Assembly (NCBI GenBank): GCA_020747065.1
Contig: JAGMVK010000018.1
Span: 868,001 to 932,000, forward strand
Source: Cadophora sp. MPI-SDFR-AT-0126
Taxonomy: Eukaryota; Ascomycota; Leotiomycetes; Helotiales; Ploettnerulaceae
DNA: 64,000 nucleotides
Reading direction: 5' to 3'
Positions 48,032-59,129 of the stretch are shown here, one piece after another. Every line of letters starts with the position of its first letter. Positions within the stretch are counted from its first letter, which is position 1. The notes beneath the pieces are model-generated. The model did no database searches, was not told where the DNA came from, and saw only the letters and a program-made list of their open reading frames with translations. The translations under genes were made by a program, and so were the position numbers.

Positions 48032-50026
48032 TCTTTCGACGCAGCTTCCGGTTTCTCGTTTTCTCGTTTTCTCATGCTGTTTCTGTCTGCCTTGACCTTG
48101 TGGCACGATATAGGCTATGCTCAGGTGGGCATTATATTGACTTCGATGATCCATCTGCATTGGCGTTATGTGGGAGCATATGTAGTGCTGCGATAATTTC
48201 GCTTCCAGTCAATCGTCATTGCTTGACCGAGTGCATATTGGTTAGAATTTGGAGTTTGACTTCTGCTTTGGCAAGGTGTACGTGGGGCACATGGTACTTT
48301 TCACGCGGCTGTTAGGCGGGCTTGGAGACTTACGATGGATGTCTTGAATGCCTCCTTTATTCTTCTTCACTGCGTGGTATTTGTGGCTTCGCTTCATTGC
48401 AGGACATGGCCTATGGGTAGCGGGAGTCTTATCAGGACATACATTGATGCTTCCTTGCATGCTAGTGAGAGCACGACGGTGGTGACCCATGATCTTATGA
48501 CCAAGATAATTGAATCGACTATCTGTGTATGAATCTTGTTCATACTTGTGTAAGGAGTTGCAGGTATTCTGTTCACCGTCAGTAAGATCCTACCAAGCCT
48601 CTGTTTACTGTACGGTAAAGCTGCGGTGAGATAGTAGATAGACGAACGTCGATTGAAACACCCAGTCAATCCGTCATGAGCTCCACGAATTACCCCTCAA
48701 TCACATGAGGCTTAGAATCGAGAATAAGGATCCGGCTATGCTTGAAGCTTGAAAGACAATCGAATACGTCCTCATCTGTCGGCTCGAACAAAGAAATAAT
48801 TTGCAGCGGCTCACAGTCATTCTCGCCGCCCCGAGGCGCGTCTCGATTTCATCCACAAAGTTCTTCCGATGTTGACTTCGAAAGGGCCTTCGCTTAAGGA
48901 CTGTATTGAAGCGAGGGGGTAACTGATGCTAGTGCCTGCTCGAAGGCTGCAATACTGCGGTCTCGATGGTCAAATCAGGAGAGTGAGATCATTGGAAAAT
49001 ATCAGAAGTTTCCCAGAACCTGATTTAAAGATTCTATCATCGTCAATTAACAACACTGGCACGAGATTACTCTCGATGTGTAAACTATATCCCATTCATT
49101 CGTCACCAACTAGCAACCAGTATCGATTACGGTCCAATATCCGACACAGAATCAAAACCTAGAATCAATAGAAAACATTAAAGGGAGTGTGCGATTAATA
49201 GATCGGAAAACATCGAATCCAGACCAAAGTAAGTATTCATAGTTGCGAAGGATAACCTTAAGAACTTCCGAAAGTTTTTTTTCGGCACGTACCACTAGAG
49301 ATTCGTAATAATTGGCGATATCAATGACCATGTTGGCTTCAAGGATATCATCGCGGCTGACTGTAAGCTATGAGATTCACCTAGCGATACAGGGTGCAGA
49401 TGAAAATATCACTGCAATATCACAGCAACGCACCGACAGGTTCATACGTTCGATACTGTGAGGTGTTTTACTATCTACGAGACGGAACATTGTGACCTGC
49501 AGTGACCAAGAGCAACTTAATTGATCCTCGCAGGCTGATCACGAAAGACTAACCAACCCAAGCTAGTGAACCAATGAGGGAACAGTGGAGAGATGGACCT
49601 CCCATATTTGCTACCACATGCGAAGGGAAGAAAAAGATCTGTGATCGCACCCCGACACCACGGAAAATCGCTCACAAGCCCGTTCCACGTTTGGTGCTGC
49701 CCAACGACTGCGCCAGAATACAAAAGAATGCGAAATGAAGTACAACGTAAATTGTTCCACCAAAAGGAGAGTCGTAGCTCCAATAATGGAAGAGTGGTTC
49801 CGAAGCCAGCAAGGCATGAAATGGTGAGACAGCTTTCCAAATAGAACAACCACCCACATACTATGCTAGCGACAATGATCTGAACTCCGGCTCCCACTTA
49901 GTACTTTGTGGCAGTTGCTTGAGGGTGATAAAACCTTCAAGCCAAGGTCTGTCGTATAGCCGGGAGCGATATTGGCATACTTGGGCTTGGTCCAGTTATT
50001 TCTTGACAAACCCTTCTAAACTTCAG
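48032..50026. other. Intergenic
   Basis: 2 kb with no supported gene. A minus-strand frame at 49517-49897 (126 codons, hydrophobic, no ATG start) could be a degraded membrane-protein fragment. The GTTTTCTC repeats at about 48051-48072 are short. Confidence 0.5.
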
Positions 50027-51733
50027 TCAGCAGCATTCGAAGTACGAAATCAACTTCCGCCTTACCAATTGTTCCTCGATAAGCTTGACGGCCTTCTTAA
50101 TGCCAAATCTTGTGCCATAGAGTCCAATCTCGCGAAATGGCTGAGTTGGATAGTCGCGATTGGCGATCTTCACATGGTATCCCGACTGTCGCTTAACATA
50201 TTTAATGAACTTCCAATCACCACCGTTGAGCTTTGGAAGGTCTTCAGAAGGAATAATCACTGAGTCGAAGACCTTTCCAAGAACGTGTGACTTTGGTGCG
50301 AACGTAACGAACTTGAATTGCGGCTTGTTGTCTCCAGACCAGTTGTTCATACTATTATCGACAGAGCAGTAGGGGAGCACGCCGCCAGCTTCGATCAGGT
50401 CCACTTCATCTTGGAGATCATGCTTGACTTTGACCTGGCCAGAAGTCAAGCCACCTTCCCGAGCTGGCCGAAAGCCGATAGACTCATCCACGTTGGCAGC
50501 AATGCCAGGGATCAAGTGGGTAGGAACAACGAAGAATGCTTCTTTCAAACCCTTGACCCCAGATGCCATCTCAGTCCAAGCACCGTCCTTGTGAATACCA
50601 TGGAGAGCCTGCATGACTGTACATCCCCCGGCGATGGCATAGCCATAGTCAATCTCCATTTGGTCAGGACCATGGAAAGGGTCATCATGGTTCCAGTCAT
50701 GGCAGTTCAAAATCTTGCCACTGCTCATGATGGCGATGCGGTGGATGTCCACATTGGCACGACGTTGGTCTTGGATGACACGAACAATTGACCACATGCA
50801 TGAGTATTCGCCGAACAGAATGATGTCCTATTCTGGATCGTAGTAGGTCATGATAGAGCCACATTTGTCAAAGTCCGCATGGGCATTTTGTAGGGTGGTT
50901 GTGAAGTCCACAGCAGTGTAGAATCGCTCAGCCTCGGCTCGGGACTCGCGACATATGTCCATCAGTATTGGCCGAGCGCCAGAACGTGGTGAGATTCGGT
51001 AATGGTAGTGGGAAGCCTCCTTCGGATCCTTTTCAGCACCATCCCAGATGACTTCAAGAATGCGCTCGGTATTGAGTGCTAAACCCCAGACCTTAAGACG
51101 CAATTCGCTTGGAAGCTTCCCAAAAATGGTGAACTTTGTCAAGGGAACGCTTATTTCTATTGGTGATGCTTGAATGACTCGATATGAAGGCAACTCACCT
51201 TGGCTCTTGGGCTGGCAAATTTCTGTGATCACTAATGGCCAAGTTGTTGACACCATCGGACAGACCTTCTACGGCAATTGGGCGTCCCAGGCCCAGGCTA
51301 CTAGTAGCTGGATAGTGGCCACGTTGGTGAGCATGACTGAAGTTTCGTTCAGTACCTGGACAACCCTTAGCATTGTGAGATACTAGGTACGCATTACCCA
51401 TCCTAGCATTAGCTCGTGGGCTGCTTTGTCGCAGGTACCGGAGTTGCTGGGAGCAACGCCAGCGAGGTCGAGGGGTTGCCATTTATTAACCTTCTTTTGC
51501 AGACCATTAGACATGGGCTGATCGTGTTGATCGGCTTGAGCCATGGGATCTCTACCAATTGACAGTGGATGGAAGTCAGGGGCAGACGAGCCAGGAGATG
51601 GCTACATTTGTTAGCAAGCGAACAACTAGTGACAAGAAACTGGGCTCACAGAAGGGACAGTGGGAAACGATCTCGTAACTGAGGCTCTCTAGGCAGCGTA
51701 GCCAGAAGGAACAGAGTTGTTGTTGTTTGACAT
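50027..51733 (-). pseudogene. 2EXR-domain protein gene interrupted by in-frame TAG
   Basis: 2EXR proteins are abundant in filamentous ascomycetes and of unknown role. Two long frames are collinear and in the same phase: 51256-50831 with the 2EXR core (TIFGKLPSELRLKVWGLAL, RPILMDICRESRAEAERFY) and 50827-50027 (DIILFGEYSCMWSIVRVIQ to a C-terminal ISYFECC). Only one codon, TAG at 50830-50828, separates them; no intron can remove it. Upstream the same frame extends to 51601 through a 42-nt or a 129-nt intron. A further exon (51733-51650, starting MSNNNNSVPSGYAA) joins in phase over a 48-nt intron with a TTGCTAAC branch, but also contains a TAG (51691-51689). Translation could instead begin at the ATG at 51544. 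A TAG at 51271-51269 falls exactly at a possible acceptor, so it need not be disruptive. Apart from the stops, the coding sequence looks intact, so inactivation is recent or the stop is bypassed. Confidence 0.72.
50828..50830 (-). other. Premature TAG in the 2EXR gene
   Basis: Context GAA TAG GAC on the minus strand. It lies about 267 codons before the natural stop of the frame, with strong coding character on both sides. CAG to TAG is a one-step origin. Confidence 0.75.
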
Positions 51734-52868
51734 AGCGAAGTGCGGAGAGTATGTTGTAGTATCAAAGGAGAGAGAAGTGCTTATCGAGGAAGGGAGAGTG
51801 TTATTTTGGTGTCTCGCAAGAAGCAGGAATGTAGAAAAGTTTTTACGAAATCGAAGAATTGAAGTCGAATGCAATTCAATGTTTCGAAGATTTGCGATGT
51901 GGAGAGGGAGCAGAACAGGTTTCGAGACCACAAGTCTGTCTATATTTATAGAAAAAAGTGCCAATCCTCCAAGTCTCGATTTCCTTCGGAAGGGCGCCAA
52001 TCGAGTGACGAGCGACATTCAGCTTCTTTACTCACCCGATTTGGCAGTGCTTTTGGCTCAAGGATGCCTATTTGAGCATGGTATTGAGCTTTTGACGTCT
52101 TGATTCCTATGCTGCTAGATGAATCGCAAATGTCGCGTGAATTGTGTGTCTCTGATTGGCCCGAATACTTCCATCTTTCTCCATTGCCAGCTCCACGCCA
52201 GCTCCACGCCGCGTGCAAGGTACAGCCCGATGAATCACTGCTGTTATCTCCAGAAGAACTCACTTGGGCAGCCAGTATAGGACAGTGAATGCTTTTCAGC
52301 AGTCTGTGAACAGTCCGAGGAGCTTGCTTGCCAGAGTCATATTCGAAGATGCTCTTGGAGACGCGCTGGCCGGGGAATATTCAGTTTTCCTGGCCACAGA
52401 CTACATATCTCAATATCTGGCCAGAATCAAATAGAAAAGTATATATTCATCAAAGTTTGCCTGTAATAGGCAATCAGCAATATGAAAACTGGACGATCGT
52501 ATCAATGACACTAGCAAAGATGATTCCGTAGCGTGTGACATAATATTCCAGTTTGTTGCCTCAAACCCAAGCGCTTAAGATTCTTAAGATTCCACTTGAT
52601 ACAACCACGAACGTGCTTAGCATCTCATATTTCAATGTGTAACGGTAGGTCCAACGACAGGCAGCTGGCCGTCTCGCTGAGTCGGATCATGCTGCAAATA
52701 ACAGTTGAAGTAGACACCGACGAGATAACGTGGAAGGACAACAAGCACAGTGACTGATATATCAATGCCGAGGGGCCTATGTGGAAAGATTTGGACGTCG
52801 ACAGAGCAACTCGATTATCTTTACAGCTGAGAGGATGTTCAAGAACTGACGTAGATATCCACATTCTC
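51734..52868. other. Intergenic between 2EXR and SEC5 genes
   Basis: About 1.1 kb without a supported gene. It includes a tandem duplication of AGCTCCACGCC (about 52188-52211). Confidence 0.5.
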
Positions 52869-55800
52869 TTAAATCATGGGCCCCTCCTGAGATTGCGGCT
52901 GAGACGGCACTGGGACTGCGGATGGTCTTTCTTGGCGCCTTGACTTCTTGAAGCAAGCAAACTCGCTCCTGCTACCTTCTCTCAACCTCTTGAGTACCGC
53001 TCTCATTTCAGGAAGCTCGCCCTGCAATTTGCTTCTCGCATCATTGTCCGTTCCCTTGTCTAGCTCTTGGTAGATCTGGCTTTGGATCTCGCTTGCTCTC
53101 TCCGTTGTGTATTGATTCAGTGTTTGGGCTACGAATTCCAGATCGAGCGTTGCTTGCATGAGTTCCGCGAGGTTGTATCGCTGACGAGCCTTGAAAGCCT
53201 CGAGGAGCTCGCGTGAGGTTTGCTCGAGGAGGTAGGAGAGGACTTGTGCAGTGAGCGTTGATGCTGTAGTGGACACTTGAGTGTGTACCAGCACAAGGCT
53301 GAGAAGTGCTTCGTAGACATATGAGCGAACTTCCTTGGGTTTCTCATTTGGCCGGGGAGGCCAACTGGGAGAGGATATACCCTCGCGGATAATGGCGCTG
53401 AGAGCATTGACTGAGGGTCTGGTATAAGATTGAAATAAACGCGCATCAATTTGTCCGAGGACGTCCCGAATAGTTTTCGTTTCCTCAGTGAGCTTGACTG
53501 AGAAAGCATTTTCGAATTGAGTAGTCAAATTGGGAACAACGTCTGTTCGAAGCGCTTGAAGGTTGCTCAGAGTCAACAACATACGGACGTTCTACTACAG
53601 TTAGCTTGTGAAGCAGTCAATATGGAGATGTGACATACGCGATCACTGGCATTGACAGTTCCGGCTCCAATGCTGGTCGCAACGACCATGGCGACTGGGC
53701 TAGCGAGCCCATCATTGTCTGTTGTCCAATCATCCTCTGCCTTCTTCACGGACTTTTCAGCATTCTCAACCATTCCACTCAAGGATCTGTAGAGCGTAGT
53801 CACAAACTGACTACGAACCATCTGGAGAAGTTTCGCCGGTGGTGGGAAGACAACATTAGTCGAGTCTGACTTGGCCATTGCTTCGGAAATGTATAGAATC
53901 TTCTGCATTCCCGTCAAGACGGCACTTTCGAAAGCGCCGAAATAAGCAGGCATTCTGGTCAAATCTCGCTTCTCTGGTGATCGTCTCCAGTCTTCAAGCA
54001 CTTTGATGTTTTCGGCATCTTTATTCCAGGCTGCACAAATGGCAATCACGCATCTCTCTCGAGCTTCGCCAACAAGTCCCTTCAAACGCTCCAAAGCAGA
54101 GCCATCACCATTGCCAACTGGGGAGATTGCAGCCATCTCGCTCGCACCAGTCCCAACCAGAACCAGAAGCTTTCCCAGGTAGTGTACTCCGCTTATTGAG
54201 TTAGACCAAGGCGGCCAAAAGGCATGCTTCTCCCACGCTTCGCCCCGCTTTGGAGACGGTGGTGGCAAGTTATTCGGATCTAGATTGAATCGGGGATCTC
54301 GAAGCGCAGACGGAGTAAGCTGTCCGTTTGCAGACGATGACGGAGTCCGGGGGGTAGGGGGTAATGGTGAGAACAGGGACGAGATGTCCTCGATTGGAGG
54401 TTCGGAAAAGAACGCGAAGATACTCTCTCTGATCATGTCAATCAGCTCAACCGTCCCTTTCTGTAAATCGAGAGTACCTTGATCAGAAAGCCTGTGGTGT
54501 TGACGAGATTCTCCATTGATCCCAATAGGAAGGGTTTTTTGTGCTTTGCCATCAATGAAACTCTGAACGGTCTGCCAGAACTCCACAACCTCACCAAGTA
54601 TACCGTCACCGCCTAGCATGGTGTTCAGGAACATGTGCATCTTCTCCCAGAGCTCTATGATCTCAGATGAATCTACTGAAGTTGGCTTGTCTTCAACGGT
54701 TTGTCGGCCGAGTGACCTCAAATGCGATGCTATAATTTGAGTTGTTGGCCTCTCGCCGTTTGCCAAGCGTCTTCGTGCGATTTCGATTTCAATTTTGGAG
54801 CGTTCAGAAGTTGTTTGGATCTTACTCTTCAAATGATCGTACCGACTAAGCAACCACACCCAAATTGGGTTATCAGTCACACCAAGCTCCAGTAGGACAC
54901 CGATCAGCTCCATATGCTGATCTTGGGGGCCACCACTCGCAACCATCCTAGTCGAAACACTTTGCATAGCAATGAGTCGTCGCCAAACTTCACGTTTAAA
55001 GTCCTCAATCTGATCTTCAACATCGTTCCAGACGCGTGCTGCCAGCAACAACTGATATATTTGAGAGTCGTTTGGGGGAGCGGACCCCAGAGCATCCGAG
55101 AGCTTCCTTGCATCATCTGCAAAACGCCGTGCTTTTGCATATTCTTCCACTATACTCTCGTAGTCTTTTCGCTTGATACTGTCTGTGATAGCTGCACCGA
55201 CTTCGTATAATTCCTTATATTGCTCAACGGTGCCACCCATGACCTTTAAACTATCCTCCTTCTCACGCCCACCGAGTGCTGGGCCCCAGACTTCTTCTGC
55301 CTTTGCAGAGACGTCCAGAAGTGGTGTTTTGATTCCTAGCACTCCGTACTCACTCTCTTTCGTCAATGCATTTTTCTTCCTCACATCTGGTGTCGCCAGA
55401 GCCATGCCTGCTTGGTTTCCACTGCTTGTTCGAAAACTGTTTCTGCTAGCATGCCGGGAGTGTGTTCGCCGTGGCTGAGGCGGCTCTACACCGCGGTATT
55501 TCATCTCAGTGTAGACATTATCGATCGTAGCCTTGGCCCGGACGAATCGCTCGAAATTAGACTCGACCAAGACTTTCAACGATGCCGACTTCTGGTCAAT
55601 CGATCTCGAAAGGACATCCAATCCCTCTAGAAGAGATTGCGTAGAAGCTGTAGAGTGGACTTGCGAGAGGAACAATGCAGGGGAGAAAGTCGTCGAAGAC
55701 AAGAGGAATCGGTTTCCTATGAACACATTAGCATTGGCATCTATGTTGCAGCAAGATGTACAAACGTAATCTGGTATCTTCTTGTACTGGCAGACCCAGC

Positions 55801-56102
55801 TGCCGTAGGATCCTAACAACACTGTCCGTCGTGCCTAAGGGGTCGGGTTCATCCCTCTGCACCATGTTCTCAACTCCATTGTCACCTCTTTGGGATCCTG
55901 GCAGAATGCTTTTCCTGTCACTGGCAGCCCGCTCCAGCGCAGAGTACCTCGACTTCGACCTTCTAATGCCAGCATTTCGCACAGGCTTTGTTTCTTCTTC
56001 ATCTGAAGCATCGCTCATATCCTTCTCCGCAGGCCATTCCACAGGATATGCTGTAGACAGTTGGTAGTGCTCCAGTACAGTACGCTCGTAATCCGCCATC
56101 AT
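52869..56102 (-). CDS. sec5: Exocyst complex component SEC5
   Basis: Subunit of the octameric exocyst that tethers secretory vesicles to the plasma membrane at sites of polarised growth such as the hyphal tip. Three exons (56102-55766, 55716-53639, 53591-52869) with introns of 49 and 47 nt give 1045 aa. The N-terminus is acidic and disordered (EWPAEKDMSDASDEEETK). The Sec5 core begins after intron 1 with LSSTTFSPALFLSQVHSTAS and LLEGLDVLSRSIDQKSASLK, followed by ESNFERFVRAKATIDNVYTE. The helical-bundle part continues to the C-terminal NVRMLLTLSNLQALRTDVV segment and a Pro/Gln tail. Two adjacent ATGs (56102, 56099) are possible starts. Divergent from IDH2 with about 320 bp between. Family assignment is firm. 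Confidence 0.95.
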
Positions 56103-56426
56103 GCCCAATCACTACCAGTACTTCAGCGTCGTAAAGCAGAATATCAACAACGTTGCGAGCAATATCTTCGTGAGCTGCTTTCCATCACGTTGCTTTGGTC
56201 TTCGAATTTCTTGGCTATCTCGTCGTTAATCCTGGAGTCGTGATTGTTGATACTTGACAGCTCTTCCCGATACTTGCCGATCCAAGCTCCGGCCCACCAA
56301 TCTCGATTTGTTCCCGCGCCCAGCTCTATCTCGCAAATCCTTCCTCTCCCTTCAACCTCCTACAACTACCTCCGACATACTTCTGCACATAGACTGCAGA
56401 GATAGTTTGGTCTCTCTTCTCTCACA
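56103..56426. promoter_or_regulatory. Shared divergent promoter region, SEC5 / IDH2
   Basis: 324 bp between divergent start codons, with pyrimidine-rich stretches on the IDH2 side (56330-56425). Must contain both core promoters; no specific factor site is recognised. Confidence 0.6.
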
Positions 56427-57875
56427 ATGCTAGCAGTTCGATCTTTTGCTGCGCCAGCGCGGCGACAGTGTCTGCAAGCATCCCGCCGCGCCTGGGTTCC
56501 CACTTCTGTCCATGTGAGAGGCCTTTTCTAGGAACGGAATGAAATGTCCATATGATCCATTTTGCTAACAGTATTTCTTTACAGGCTTGCCGCCAATATG
56601 CGACAGGAAAGGACCCCGTTGCCAAGTTCACAGGCCAAAAAGGATCTGATGTACGGATCTCCCCTTCCTACGATGCGAAAGAAAACCCAAGACAGCTGCC
56701 TACGATTCAGCAATGAAGTCAATTGGGCTTGCAGATGCGCAATATGGGAATTACACTCGCTGATGAGATTACAGGGGCTTTATACCGTCAGTTTGATCGA
56801 GGGTGACGGTATCGGACCAGAGATTGCCCAGTCTGTGAAGGACATCTTCGCGGCTGCTAAGGTACGCATGGAACCCCAATGGCTACAAGAAGCTTGCTGA
56901 TGTATGAGAAGACCCCGATTAAGTGGGAGCCAGTTGATGTCACACCGCAATTGGTTGATGGCAAGACTTCTATCCTCCCAGAAACCATTGAGAGCATCAA
57001 GAAGAACAAAGTCGCTCTCAAGGGACCTCTTGCTGTGAGAGACTCCGCGACCTATTCTTGCGTCTCAGCTCATAATCTTTTAGACTCCAATTGGGAAAGG
57101 CCATGTTTCTCTCAACTTGACCCTCCGCCGAACCTTCAACCTCTTCGCTAACGTCCGACCGTGCCGCTCCATTGAAGGATACAAGACGCCATACGATGGT
57201 GTTGACACTGTTCTGATCCGAGAGAACACCGAGGGAGAGTACTCAGGTATCGAGCACATCGTCGTAGATGGCGTTGTGCAAAGCATCAAGCTTATCACTC
57301 GCGAGGCGAGTGAGCGTGTGCTCCGATATGCATTCCAGTATGCCGAAGATATTGGAAGACTGAAGGTCCGTGCCGTCCATAAGGCTACCATCATGAAGAT
57401 GAGTGATGGTCTTTTCTTGAGCACCGCTATGAGAGTGGCCAAGGACTTCCCTAAGGTCGAATTCGACTCCGAGCTGCTCGACAACACCTGCCTGAAGATC
57501 GTTACCGACCCAGCACCATACAACGACAAGGTTTTGGTTATGCCCAACCTTTACGGAGATATTTTATCCGATATGTGTGCCGGCCTGATTGGTGGTCTTG
57601 GTCTTACTCCTTCCGGTAACATTGGAGATGAGTGCTCTATCTTCGAGGCTGTCCATGGTTCTGCACCAGATATCGCTGGCAAGGCACTCGCCAATCCAAC
57701 TGCTCTTCTTCTCAGCTCCATCATGATGTTGAGACACATGGCGTTGAACGAGCACGCAGACAGGATAGAGAAGGCTATTTTCGATACCCTGGCGGAAGGA
57801 AAGACGTTGACTGGTGATTTGGGAGGAAAGTCGAAGACGCACGAGTATGCTGGTGCAATTATCAAGCGTTTGTAA
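56427..57875 (+). CDS. idh2: NAD-dependent isocitrate dehydrogenase subunit 2, mitochondrial
   Basis: Catalytic subunit of the TCA-cycle enzyme converting isocitrate to 2-oxoglutarate in the mitochondrial matrix. Five exons (56427-56513, 56585-56650, 56775-56861, 56912-57034, 57084-57875) give 384 aa. Residues 1 to about 35 form an Arg-rich targeting sequence ([20 protein letters not shown]), spread over the first two exons. Then [48 protein letters not shown] (spanning intron 4), [19 protein letters not shown] and the metal-binding signature around [19 protein letters not shown] (about 274-292). Introns are 49-124 nt. The intron-dense 5' end is typical for mitochondrial dehydrogenases in fungi. 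Length and all active-site blocks are normal. Confidence 0.97.
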
Positions 57876-59129
57876 ATATACCCTCTTCCTGGGTTGTAGA
57901 CTGTACCATGAGATGAATGCATAGTTCGTCCCTGCGGGGGCTGTATAGGCGCTTGATTTAATCTTCAGCGTCAGTGGAGTTAGCCAATGCAATTCTATCC
58001 CAAAAATTGACTTTATTGAGTTAGTCCTAAGTATGGGTCAAGAAGGGTTCAGATGCATTGCAAGCCCCTTCCTCGGCAATTCTGACAGCTCAACCCAAGC
58101 TGCAGACTCTTCAATCGGGAAGTGAATATGGAGCATTGCGTTAAGCTTCAAGACAGCCTGACAAAACGTTCAAACATCATGACAGGAAGTAGAGAAATTT
58201 CTTCCAGGATCCGTTGCGAGCCCTCGGGTCGTCTTCGGCCGACAATGAGGTATGACAACATTCGGAGGCGATGTAATCTTTTGAGACACGCTGCCGTTAC
58301 ATCTCCTGGCGATTGGTAGCGATCCATCACATAAAATAGATTGACAGATCTGAGCTTGAGACTAATAAAGTTCGGATCGGTAGCTTGTTTGAGTAATGGG
58401 ACCTCTTGGGATTAGTGTTTGTTTTCATTGGGCTTCCAAACATCTGCCTTTCGGGGCTGGGGAGGGGGGAATGCAAAGTTGGGAAACAAGCGAGTCTATT
58501 ACAGTTGCACGTGAGGTGAGCGAGATGGAATGGGCAGCTCAGGCTTCATGGACAGGTTCTTGATTGTGAGAGAAAGCATCACAAATTTTGATATCGTCCG
58601 TGAATGACTGTGTATGGTAGGACCATGCCAGTGTCAGTTGATCTCAAGCGATATCCAGAAATCGACTTCACCTGAAAAACAGTACTAAAAATACGATGGG
58701 GCATCGAATCGGGCTCCCCACAAATTCACAATGCACTTCTTTTGAAGCTTAAATTGTTTCCAGCCACTCATGATCCTGAGAGGGACAATGTGCTGGCTGC
58801 CCCTGCCCGTACCCGGTTGTTTTGCCGATGGACAGCCTCAAAGAAATCGTGGCTACTGTCTCAAGTCACATTGGCGAGAAACAAAGAAATCTCAACCTTG
58901 TCATTTTGATCCGTCTGTAATCCGCCTCCTAGAAGTTCTCACTTCTACATTATTCTCGATGCTCTCTAAATTTGAAACATCATCAGTTCCTCGACTACTC
59001 CGCAGGGCTGTGTGCCTCTACCATAACCTATGACCGACCGAACCTTGCATCCATCACTGCGAAACTTGGTTCGGCCTTTCTCTCAGACTTGAATCCACCT
59101 AAATTAGATGCTTCGAAGCTACAAGGATT
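57876..59129. other. Intergenic between IDH2 and phosphatase genes
   Basis: 1.25 kb without a supported ORF; the IDH2 3' UTR and the promoter of the phosphatase gene. An in-frame-start alternative ATG (59108) for the next gene gives only a 29-codon upstream frame, a possible uORF overlapping the start. Confidence 0.5.
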
